A stretch of 64,000 nucleotides of DNA from Rudaea cellulosilytica DSM 22992 (GTDB lineage: Bacteria; Pseudomonadota; Gammaproteobacteria; Xanthomonadales; Rhodanobacteraceae): the NCBI RefSeq assembly GCF_000378125.1, contig NZ_KB899242.1, positions 930,001 to 994,000 of the forward strand, written 5' to 3'. The position numbers were made by a program, and so were the translations under genes. Under the pieces are notes generated by a model. The model saw only the letters and a program-made list of their open reading frames with translations. It searched no databases and was not told the origin of the DNA. Shown in pieces: positions 8,522 through 15,875 of the stretch (positions are counted from its first letter, which is position 1; the number at the start of each line of letters is the position of its first letter).

Positions 8522-9214
8522 CTATTCGCCGTAGCGGCTCAGCGCAATGGCTGCGAGCGCAACGACAGCAAACAAAAACAAGGCCAGCCAGTTGTTGGCG
8601 AAGCGCATCGGCGCTGGCGCATCCGCGCGCTTGTGGCCGGTGATCATCGGCAGGATCAGATTGTCGCGCTTGAGCGCCTTATGCAACAGCACGGCGCCGA
8701 TGTGCAGGGCGATCAGAGCGATCAGCACGGTTTCGCCGAGGTGATGTAGTTTCGTCGCGAGTTTCACCGTCGCGCTCGACACCGAGGCGACGAACGGGCC
8801 GTCCTCGTCGATGCCATCACTCGTGAACAGGCCGCTGATCGCCTGCGCGAGCAGGCATAACAGCATCGCCACGACCGACCAGCCGCCGAGCGGATTGTGG
8901 CCGATATGTACTTTTCCACTTGTGGGATTCGCATCATCCGCAGCGCCAAGCCAGTGCGTGCGCACATAGCGCACCACAGCCTTGGGGCCGCGCACGAAAT
9001 CGGCGAAACGGCTGGTCTGCGACCCGACGAAGCCCCAGAGTACGCGGAACACGATCAACGCCAGCGTCGCCCAGCCGAAGCGGTAATGCCATTGCATCGA
9101 CAGAAAACCGAAATCGGCCGTGGCGAACTGCAGCGCGATCAGCACGACCAGCGCCCAGTGGAACAAACGCGTCGGCAGATCCCAGACGCGTATGCATTTT
9201 TCTTCGGCACCCAT
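8522..9214 (-). CDS. Cytochrome b561-like membrane diheme protein
   Basis: The 230-residue protein has four to five hydrophobic helices and the pattern of the cytochrome b561/Ni-Fe hydrogenase b-type family. RVWDLPTRLFHW opens the first helix with a heme-ligand histidine, and HYRFGWATLALIVFRVLWGFVG holds the RxxWGFVG motif typical of this family. A later helix HHLGETVLIALIALHIGAVLLH carries the remaining histidines. It would move electrons from quinol across the inner membrane to a periplasmic acceptor. Cytochrome c', encoded convergently at 7994-8449, is the obvious candidate partner. The start at 9214 lies 8 bp after the upstream hydrolase gene, so the two form an operon. Confidence 0.88.
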   Translation of the reverse strand: MGAEEKCIRVWDLPTRLFHWALVVLIALQFATADFGFLSMQWHYRFGWATLALIVFRVLWGFVGSQTSRFADFVRGPKAVVRYVRTHWLGAADDANPTSGKVHIGHNPLGGWSVVAMLLCLLAQAISGLFTSDGIDEDGPFVASVSSATVKLATKLHHLGETVLIALIALHIGAVLLHKALKRDNLILPMITGHKRADAPAPMRFANNWLALFLFAVVALAAIALSRYGE

Positions 9215-9222
9215 GGCGCCGC

Positions 9223-10119
9223 TCAATTCAGGTACGCCGGAAACTTCGGCAACGCAGCGAAGTCGGCCATATCGTGCTGGATGACGAAACGCGCGTGCAG
9301 ATTCTTGACGATGGTCTCGATGCGGTCCATGTAGGCCAGCGTGTCGGCGCGGCTGTCGTTGAACGCCGGCACGCGGCGGAACTGGCGGCTCTCGCGCGCA
9401 TGGTACAAGTCGCCGGACAGGACCACGGCGCCTGCCTTCTTCAGCCGCAGCAGCAACACTTGATGGCCGGGCGTGTGACCAGGAGCCTTGAGGATCAGGA
9501 CGCGGCCGTCGCCGAACACGTCGTAGTCGCGCTCGATCATCTGCTTGTTCGCCGACTCGTAGACGCTGAACGTGGACGGATCGACGCCGAGTGGCGTCGG
9601 CGTCGCGCTCGCCCAGGCAATCTCCTTCGAATTCATCAGGAAGGTCGCGCGACCGAACAGGTCGGCGTTGCCGGTGTGATCGGCGTGGAGGTGGGAGAAC
9701 GCGACGTAGCCGACACCGGCCGGAGTCAGGCCGATCGCCTTCAACTGATCGACGAGGCGCACGCTCACGCTCAGATGCGTGCCGGAATCGTCGACGCCGC
9801 CTTTGACCTCGGCATACTTGTCGCCCAGACCCGTGTCCCAGATCAGCACGCCCTTGGGATGGCGGATCACGAAACACGGCGCACTCATCGTGCGCGGCTT
9901 GCCCTCGTATTCGCCGGTGTCGGAATAGCCGCCGAAGCTGCTCTCGTCGATGCGCCCGCAGTCGAGCGCGTAGAGTCGCACCTCATCGGCCGCCAACGCG
10001 TCGGCAACCTTCGCTTCCGGCGGCGACGCCGGAGTAGTAGCGGCAGGCGGCGGTGCCGCCGACACGGCAGCGGCGAACGCGAACAACATCGAAGCTGAAA
10101 TCTTCTGCCAACCTGCCAT
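9223..10119 (-). CDS. Exported MBL-fold metallohydrolase (N-acyl homoserine lactonase-like)
   Basis: The 298-residue precursor begins with a signal peptide and a Pro/Ala-rich linker (about residues 1-40). The metallo-beta-lactamase core carries the zinc motif HLHADHTG at 143-150, preceded by LIWDTGLGDKY, then GHTPGHQVLLL and LSGDLYHA, and closes with a later histidine in VIQHDMADF. This matches the AHL-lactonase-like branch of the superfamily. Quorum quenching should not be assumed, since many exported members have other lactone or ester substrates. ATG 10119 is supported by CAGGAG about eight bases upstream. The cytochrome b561-like gene follows after 8 bp. A 141-bp repeat element sits immediately upstream at 10164-10304. 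Confidence 0.85.
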   Translation of the reverse strand: MAGWQKISASMLFAFAAAVSAAPPPAATTPASPPEAKVADALAADEVRLYALDCGRIDESSFGGYSDTGEYEGKPRTMSAPCFVIRHPKGVLIWDTGLGDKYAEVKGGVDDSGTHLSVSVRLVDQLKAIGLTPAGVGYVAFSHLHADHTGNADLFGRATFLMNSKEIAWASATPTPLGVDPSTFSVYESANKQMIERDYDVFGDGRVLILKAPGHTPGHQVLLLRLKKAGAVVLSGDLYHARESRQFRRVPAFNDSRADTLAYMDRIETIVKNLHARFVIQHDMADFAALPKFPAYLN

Positions 10120-10163
10120 GCGCAAACTCCTGTAGCGAAACCTGCCCTGCGCCGCGCCCTTTG

Positions 10164-10304
10164 GAACCTCTGATTGACCGTCGCGAGCGAAGAAAATTTG
10201 CGCGTCGCCGGAGCGCAGGAACCGGAGCATACCGACATGTATGCGAGGATTCCGAGCAGCGCCGGCGCGCAAATTATCGAGCGTAGTAGGTAAATCAGAG
10301 GTTC
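10164..10304. mobile_element. MITE-like 141-bp element with 12-bp terminal inverted repeats (repeat A, copy 1)
   Basis: GAACCTCTGATT at 10164-10175 is matched exactly in inverted orientation by AATCAGAGGTTC at 10293-10304. The body begins CGTCGCGAGCGAAG and contains GCGCAGGAACCG, and a diverged second copy exists at 38930-39117. It has no coding capacity and lies between the murD2 and metallohydrolase genes. Perfect terminal inverted repeats plus a dispersed copy suggest a non-autonomous mobile element or a repeat family spread by one. No clear target-site duplication was identified. Confidence 0.6.
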
Positions 10305-10333
10305 ATTCTGCGACCGCGATCGGGCCGCCGAGT

Positions 10334-11701
10334 TCACGCAATGCCCAGGCCCTCGATCTGCGCGATCGCCGCGGGATCGAATCCGGCGAGGCGCGCGAAC
10401 TCGCGGCCGCGTTCGGCATAGTCCTTGAACTGATCGAAACTCGGCGCGCCGGGCGACAGCAGCACGGTCGCAGGCACCAGCGCGCGTGCACGCGCGAATG
10501 CCTGGACCAGCGTTTGCGCGGACACAAGCTCGAATTCGCGCTGCCCGACTTTGGCCAACGCCGCGGCAATCGCGTCGCCGTTTGCGCCCATCGTGACGAT
10601 CGCCCGCGGTGGATGCCGCGCAACGAAATCGACGAACGGCTGCCAGTGCACACCGCGGTCGAAACCGCCGACCAGGATCGCAGTCGTCCTGGCGTCGACG
10701 CTGCGCAATGCCTCGATCGCCGCATACGGCGTCGTCGAGATGCTGTCGTTGACGTATTCGATGCCGTCGCGCACGCCGAGCCGCTGCAAGCGGTGCGGCA
10801 ACGCCTTGAACGTGGCGACATGTTGCGCCAGCGCGCGCGCATCGATGCCGGCGGCGTCGATCGCAGCTAGCGCCGCACAGACATTCTGCGCATTGTGCGG
10901 ACCCGGCAGCGGGATTTGCGCGAGCGCAAGGACTTTTTCTCCACTGCAGAAGATCGAGTCGTCGCGTGCGTGCCAGCCGTCGTTGGAATTGAACCAAACG
11001 ATCTTGTGCGGCACCCGGATCGAACCGACGACGCGATCAGCCGCGTTCAACACGGCAATGCCAGCGGCAGATTCGCCGAGGATTTTTAGCTTGTCGGCGT
11101 GATAGCGGGCCGTATCGCCGTGCCAGTCGAGATGTTCTTCGAGTAGGTTGTTGATCACGGCGACCGTCGGCTCGCCGCCGAAATCGCGCGTCTGGAAACT
11201 CGACAGCTCAATCACCCACCAGTCCGGCTCGACTTCGGGTTCGAGCAGTTCGAGCAGCGGTAGGCCGATATTGCCCGCGAGCGCGACACGCGTTCCGCCC
11301 GCACGCAGCAGGTGCGCAATCAGGGCGGTCACCGTGCTCTTGCCCTTGGTGCCGGTAACACAGATCGTCTTCGCGCCCGCATGCTCGGCGAACCAGAGTG
11401 CCGTGCCCGAGGTAAAGCGCACGCCGGATTTTTCGGCGGAAGGATACGGCTCGCGGTACGGGCTGATACCGGGTGACTTGATCACGATGTCGAAGGCCGA
11501 CAGCTTCTCCGCATCGGGTGCAGTCGTCACGATGTCGACGCCTTCACCGTCCCGACCGATTGTGGCCGCTTCGGCCGCGCTGCAAAACAAGGTGATCGAC
11601 TGGCCCGCAAACTTCCGTCGCAACACGGACAAAGCCGCCCTGCCCTCGCGGCCGTGGCCCCAGATAGCGACGCGCCTGCCTTCGAGTTCAGCGAGGCGCA
11701 T
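10334..11701 (-). CDS. murD2: UDP-MurNAc-L-alanine:L-glutamate ligase (MurD2 type)
   Basis: This 455-residue Mur ligase has the ATP-binding loop GTKGKST at 117-123, the central ELSSFQ segment, NNLLEEHLDWHG with the conserved histidine, and the hinge GPHNAQNVCAALA. A C-terminal domain follows with LVGGFDRGVHW and LSPGAPSFDQFKDYAERG. Ordinary MurD adds D-glutamate to UDP-MurNAc-L-Ala. The partner gene here is murL, which it overlaps by 14 bp, and in Xanthomonas the MurD2-MurL pair adds L-glutamate and then epimerises it, so I assign MurD2. Canonical murD in the mra cluster is not in this window and would confirm or change the name. It is the last gene of the lysAC-murL-murD2 operon. Confidence 0.88.
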   Translation of the reverse strand: MRLAELEGRRVAIWGHGREGRAALSVLRRKFAGQSITLFCSAAEAATIGRDGEGVDIVTTAPDAEKLSAFDIVIKSPGISPYREPYPSAEKSGVRFTSGTALWFAEHAGAKTICVTGTKGKSTVTALIAHLLRAGGTRVALAGNIGLPLLELLEPEVEPDWWVIELSSFQTRDFGGEPTVAVINNLLEEHLDWHGDTARYHADKLKILGESAAGIAVLNAADRVVGSIRVPHKIVWFNSNDGWHARDDSIFCSGEKVLALAQIPLPGPHNAQNVCAALAAIDAAGIDARALAQHVATFKALPHRLQRLGVRDGIEYVNDSISTTPYAAIEALRSVDARTTAILVGGFDRGVHWQPFVDFVARHPPRAIVTMGANGDAIAAALAKVGQREFELVSAQTLVQAFARARALVPATVLLSPGAPSFDQFKDYAERGREFARLAGFDPAAIAQIEGLGIA

Positions 11702-13064
11702 TCAGCAGCGAAGCGAAACGCGCCGGCAGAAAATGCTCGCCCGCGGGCGCGAGCAAAGGCTCGAACGCGAGTGAGGCACGGTCGATCTGCGGCAGGATTT
11801 CCTTGGCAAAACGCGCGACCAGCGCATCCTCGCGCCATTCCGCACGCTGGGTCAGTGCATACATCGCCGCGCGCGATTCGCCGCCTTCGCCGACGCACTC
11901 GAACGGTTTGTGGTCGCGGTACTCGAGCAGCGCGTCGAAACCCGGCACCAGCGCGGCGTCATCGAGCAGATTGCGGCCGAAGATCCGCAGCAGTCGTGGC
12001 TTGGCGACGAACGGTGCCAGCGCGAGGAATACGAAGTGGCACTTCGGGCACTGCCCGCACCAGCGGTCCTGCGGATGCTCGCCGAGAATGCGGAAGTTGC
12101 GGTTGCAGCTGGAAAACGCTGCGTCGTACTGCGAGTGCTTCGCGAACTCGCGCGCGACGGCCAGTTCCGACCACGGCCGCAGCAGAGAGAAATAATCGAG
12201 GTCGGCGGCGACGTGCGTGCGGATCTGCTCGCGCAACAGCTGTTCGAACGCGAGCGACTTGCTCCATTGATGATTGACCTGTTGGCCCTGGTATTCCAGG
12301 GTCGCGCTCGACGCGGAGCGTTCGTTGGAAAATACGATCGCATCGAAGCCGTACAGGATCGCCGCACAGACGAGGATCGCCGAATTGATCGCGGTGACCG
12401 GCACATGGCCGTTCCATGCGCCCTGGCGGTTGTACTCGAACAGCTCCGGCGCGATGTGGCGCTTGATGTTGAGCAGCGGCAGACCGGTGCGTTCGGCGCA
12501 GGCGGCGATCAGCGCGGAATCGCCGATCCAGACCGCCGTCGCCGGCTCGTTGATGCTTTTGCACAATTCCACGCTGACCAGCGAATCCTTGCCGCCGCCG
12601 ATCGGCAGCAGCGTGCGGCGCGGCAGATCCAACGCCTGCGCCCGCTCGCCGGCTTCGCCGCCGCCCGATTGGATCGGCGCGAAGCGCAGGCGCTCGCCAA
12701 GATCGAGCTTGTTCTGGTAGGCGAATTCGGCCAGGCCATGGAAATACAGTTGGTGCAGGAACGCCGCCGTGCTCGCATCGAACGCGCCGGTCTCGATGCG
12801 CAACTCGAGCGGAATGCCGGCCTTGTAGTAGCTGACGCCCGCGATCAGATGGAGCAGGCGCAATGCCCGCGCGAACGCGGCTGCGCGTTGCGCCGGCAAC
12901 GCGGGCGCGCCGGGAAAGACGATGCGTTCGATCAGCAACGGGCCATTGTCGAAGGCATAGGACAGGCTCGCCGTGCCGCTCGCCGCATCGAAATCGCAGG
13001 CGACGAAACGAAATGCCTGCGCGCTGCGCGGATCAGCGAGTTTGTCGGCGGTCGTCGTACTCAC
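11688..13064 (-). CDS. murL: UDP-MurNAc-L-alanyl-L-glutamate epimerase
   Basis: The 458-residue protein matches MurL, which converts the terminal L-Glu of UDP-MurNAc-L-Ala-L-Glu to D-Glu using ATP. This bypasses glutamate racemase and was described in Xanthomonas oryzae. A PP-loop-like LLPIGGGKDSLVSVELCK lies at residues 152-169, VWIGDSALIAACAERTGLPLL follows, and FSNERSASSATLEYQGQQVNHQWS is a highly conserved stretch. Near residue 330 WCGQCPKC looks like a metal or structural cysteine cluster. The start ATG at 13064 overlaps the lysAC stop in an ATGA arrangement, and its own 3' end overlaps murD2 by 14 bp. Both overlaps suggest translational coupling. The enzyme acts in the cytoplasm immediately after MurD2. 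Confidence 0.88.
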   Translation of the reverse strand: MSTTTADKLADPRSAQAFRFVACDFDAASGTASLSYAFDNGPLLIERIVFPGAPALPAQRAAAFARALRLLHLIAGVSYYKAGIPLELRIETGAFDASTAAFLHQLYFHGLAEFAYQNKLDLGERLRFAPIQSGGGEAGERAQALDLPRRTLLPIGGGKDSLVSVELCKSINEPATAVWIGDSALIAACAERTGLPLLNIKRHIAPELFEYNRQGAWNGHVPVTAINSAILVCAAILYGFDAIVFSNERSASSATLEYQGQQVNHQWSKSLAFEQLLREQIRTHVAADLDYFSLLRPWSELAVAREFAKHSQYDAAFSSCNRNFRILGEHPQDRWCGQCPKCHFVFLALAPFVAKPRLLRIFGRNLLDDAALVPGFDALLEYRDHKPFECVGEGGESRAAMYALTQRAEWREDALVARFAKEILPQIDRASLAFEPLLAPAGEHFLPARFASLLNAPR

Positions 13065-15658
13065 AACACGGTCTCCACCGCACGTCCGCGCAGATTGTAG
13101 TCCGACGACATGACCGCACCATAAGCGCCGGCCTGGGCGATCAGGATCACGTCGCCCTCCTGCGGCGCAGCGAGGCGGCGATGGTTGCCGAGCACGTCAC
13201 CCGACTCGCAGATCGGACCGACGACCTGCACAAGCTCGGTCGCCGGTTCGTCGATGCGCGAAAGGTTGACGATCTCGTGATAGGCCTCATACAGCGCGGG
13301 GCGGATCAGCGTGTGCATGCCGGCGTCGACACCGACATAGCGGAACTCGCCCTTGCGCTTGAGCTGGGTAACGCGCGCGAGCAGCACGCCGGCGTCGGCG
13401 ACGAGATAGCGGCCCGGCTCGCTCCATAGCTCGAATTGCGGATAGGCAGCCTTCACCTCGGCGAGATTCGCGGCCACGGCTGCGAGATCGAGCGGTGCTT
13501 CGTCCGCGCGTGCGGGCACGCCGTAACCGCCGCCAATGTTGAGCGCGCGCACCGTGCCGATCTTCTCGGCGATGCTCGCGAGCTGCACATGCACTTCCTT
13601 CCAGTGTTTCGCGTCGAGGATGCCCGAGCCGAGATGCGCATGTAGGCCAACGATGCGCACGTCGTGCTGCGTGGCGAGGCGACGGAATTCGTCGAGCTCG
13701 TTCAAGCTGAGGCCGAATTTCGATGCGGCGCCGCCGGTCTTGACCTTGTCGTGATGGCCGCGGGTGAAGTCGAGATCGAGGCGCAGTTCGATCTCCTGCC
13801 CCGCGAACAGTTCGCCCCAGTGTTCGAGCGGATGCAGGTTGTCCAGCGTCATGCGCGCATGCGCAGCGATGCCGGCGGCGTAGTCTTCGCGCGCGGCGAA
13901 ATTCGGCGTGTAGAGCAGGTCGACGTTCGCGTCGACCTCGCGCGCCCGTGCCAGTTCGCCCGGCGAGACGCATTCGAGGCCGAAGCCCTGCGCGATCACT
14001 TCACGCAGGATCGCCGGATGCGAATTCGCCTTGATCGCGTAGAACCAGCGATCGACGGCGCTGATCGTGCCGCGCAGCGCCTGCGCCTGCGCGCCGACGG
14101 TGGCGAGGTCGTAGACGTAGTGCGGCGTCGCCTGCTGCGCCAGCTTCAGCAATTCATCGCGGCGTGCGCGCCACCAGGGCGCGTTCTGCACTTGTTTCTT
14201 TTTATACAAGTCCACCCAGCTCGGGCCGAACACGGCCGCGTCTTCCACGCGCATCGCCTCGGCCTTGATCAGCAGATCGTGGAGTTGCGGCACGAGATCG
14301 GAAGCGGCGCTCTCGTCGACGACGAAGGTGAGATTGAGGTTGTTCGACGATTGCGAAATCAGGTGTACGCGCAGCGAGCCGAATTCGGCGAGGATCGTCG
14401 AGAACTTGTGCAGCATCGAACGCATGCCGCGCCCGACCAGGGTGATCGCCGCGCACGGCGCGATCACTTTCACGCGACAGATCGCGGCCAGATCGGTGCA
14501 CAACGCCGAGAGCACGTCGGTGTTGACCAGATTCTCGCTCGGATCGAGCGAGACGGTGACGTTGGTCTCCGCCGTACCGACGAGATCGATCGACAGGCCG
14601 TGACGCTTGAAGATCTCGAACACGTCGGCGAGGAAGCCGACCTGCTGCCACATGCCGATCGACTCCATCGAGATCAGCGTGATGCCGCTGCGCGAGGAGA
14701 TCGCCTTCACGCTCGGCAGCGCATCGGCGACCGCGGCACAGATTTCCGTGCCGGCGAATTCGGGGTAGTTCGTGTCCTTGATCGCGAGCGGCACGCCGGC
14801 CTCGCGCACCGGATTGATGCAGCGCGGATGCAGCACCTTGGCGCCGGTCGTGGCGATTTCCTGCGCTTCCTCGTAGTCGAGCCGCGACAGCAGGCGCGCG
14901 TTCGGCACGCTGCGCGGGTTGGCGCTGAACATGCCGGCGACATCAGTCCAGATCTCGACGATCTCGGCGTCGAGCAGCGCGCCGAAGTAGCTTGCCGAGG
15001 TGTCCGAACCGCCGCGGCCGAGAATGACGGTTTCGCCAGCCGCGTTGCGTGCCATGAAGCCCTGAGTGATGAAGGTCTCGCCGCGTGTCGGCAGCTTGGC
15101 GATCAGCGCGTCGTCGCGCGCCGTCGGCACCTGCGCGGAAAGATAGCGGCCCCACGCACTTTGATTTGGCAGTGCCTCGCTGAGCAGATGCTGGCGCGAA
15201 TCCAACCACTGCGTCGGCAGACCCGATGCGGAAAGATACGCTGCGCCGAGAGTCGACGACATCATCTCGCCGAGCGCCAGCACTTCGGCCTGCCAGGTCA
15301 GCGCGCCTTCCGCACGGCGCGGGTCGGCGAGCAATTGTTCGAGTTTCGCCAGCCACGCGTCGAGGCCGCCCGAGTCCTTCAGTTCCAGCTCGGCGAACAT
15401 TGCGCGGTGGCGCGCGATGATCTCGTCGGCCACGGCCCGGCACTTGCCGGCGTCGGCGTGACCGTCACAAATCGCCTTCAGTTTGTCGGTCGTCCCCGAC
15501 AACGCGGAGACGACGATAAGAACGTGTTTGCCCTGCGTCCGTTTTCCCTTGGCGATCGCCGCGATCTTGTCCCAGCGCGGCCGCGTCGAAACGCTGGTGC
15601 CGCCGAATTTGAGCACAACCCAGTTGGCGCCAGATAGGGGCGCGGCATTCACACTCAC
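13061..15658 (-). CDS. lysAC: Bifunctional aspartate kinase / diaminopimelate decarboxylase
   Basis: About 865 residues fuse the first and last enzymes of lysine synthesis. The N-terminal aspartokinase begins WVVLKFGGTSV (residues 13-23), with LGRGGSDTSA and an ACT regulatory region around 325-475 (SGITLISMES, GTAETNVTVSLD). From about residue 500 a PLP-dependent decarboxylase follows, with FYAIKANSHPAIL placing the Schiff-base lysine near 543, HLGSGI, GGGYGVPA and SEPGRYLVADAG. This fused LysAC is characteristic of Xanthomonadales. I prefer GTG 15658, which has GGGAA five bases upstream; GTG 15652 and ATG 15709 are alternatives. It opens the operon with murL and murD2, linking diaminopimelate consumption to peptidoglycan precursor synthesis. 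Feedback by lysine or threonine through the ACT region is likely. Confidence 0.93.
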   Translation of the reverse strand: MSVNAAPLSGANWVVLKFGGTSVSTRPRWDKIAAIAKGKRTQGKHVLIVVSALSGTTDKLKAICDGHADAGKCRAVADEIIARHRAMFAELELKDSGGLDAWLAKLEQLLADPRRAEGALTWQAEVLALGEMMSSTLGAAYLSASGLPTQWLDSRQHLLSEALPNQSAWGRYLSAQVPTARDDALIAKLPTRGETFITQGFMARNAAGETVILGRGGSDTSASYFGALLDAEIVEIWTDVAGMFSANPRSVPNARLLSRLDYEEAQEIATTGAKVLHPRCINPVREAGVPLAIKDTNYPEFAGTEICAAVADALPSVKAISSRSGITLISMESIGMWQQVGFLADVFEIFKRHGLSIDLVGTAETNVTVSLDPSENLVNTDVLSALCTDLAAICRVKVIAPCAAITLVGRGMRSMLHKFSTILAEFGSLRVHLISQSSNNLNLTFVVDESAASDLVPQLHDLLIKAEAMRVEDAAVFGPSWVDLYKKKQVQNAPWWRARRDELLKLAQQATPHYVYDLATVGAQAQALRGTISAVDRWFYAIKANSHPAILREVIAQGFGLECVSPGELARAREVDANVDLLYTPNFAAREDYAAGIAAHARMTLDNLHPLEHWGELFAGQEIELRLDLDFTRGHHDKVKTGGAASKFGLSLNELDEFRRLATQHDVRIVGLHAHLGSGILDAKHWKEVHVQLASIAEKIGTVRALNIGGGYGVPARADEAPLDLAAVAANLAEVKAAYPQFELWSEPGRYLVADAGVLLARVTQLKRKGEFRYVGVDAGMHTLIRPALYEAYHEIVNLSRIDEPATELVQVVGPICESGDVLGNHRRLAAPQEGDVILIAQAGAYGAVMSSDYNLRGRAVETVL

Positions 15659-15827
15659 GATGGTTCCCGTTGTTGAGAGACGAAAGCGGACAGCGCAATT
15701 CACGCGCAATGAACTGGCAATAGTAAGGCGAAATGCTGCATCCGCACAGGCCGTGCCAGGGCCGAGCAGTCGAATCCCCGTTGCGACGGCCCGCGGAAAT
15801 TTTTTCGCAGTGCACCAAACAACTGAA

Positions 15828-15855
15828 ACAAATGTAAAATAAGATTAACATTTGT
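15828..15855. promoter_or_regulatory. Perfect 8-bp inverted repeat upstream of the first Oar-like receptor
   Basis: ACAAATGT (15828-15835) and ACATTTGT (15848-15855) form a perfect inverted repeat with a 12-bp AT-rich spacer. It ends 20 bp before the receptor start at 15876, within the likely promoter or transcript leader, and could be an operator. No regulator is identified. Confidence 0.4.
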
Positions 15856-15875
15856 CCTCAGATAATGGATTGCCG

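Noticed and set aside
9223-10119. Quorum-quenching lactonase as a firm assignment
   Set aside because: The HxHxDH motif shows only the superfamily. The exported form and cytochrome neighbour give no evidence for homoserine lactones.
13664-15637. A 657-codon plus-strand frame opposite lysAC
   Set aside because: The minus-strand LysAC is unmistakable; the plus-strand translation has no motif or ribosome-binding site.
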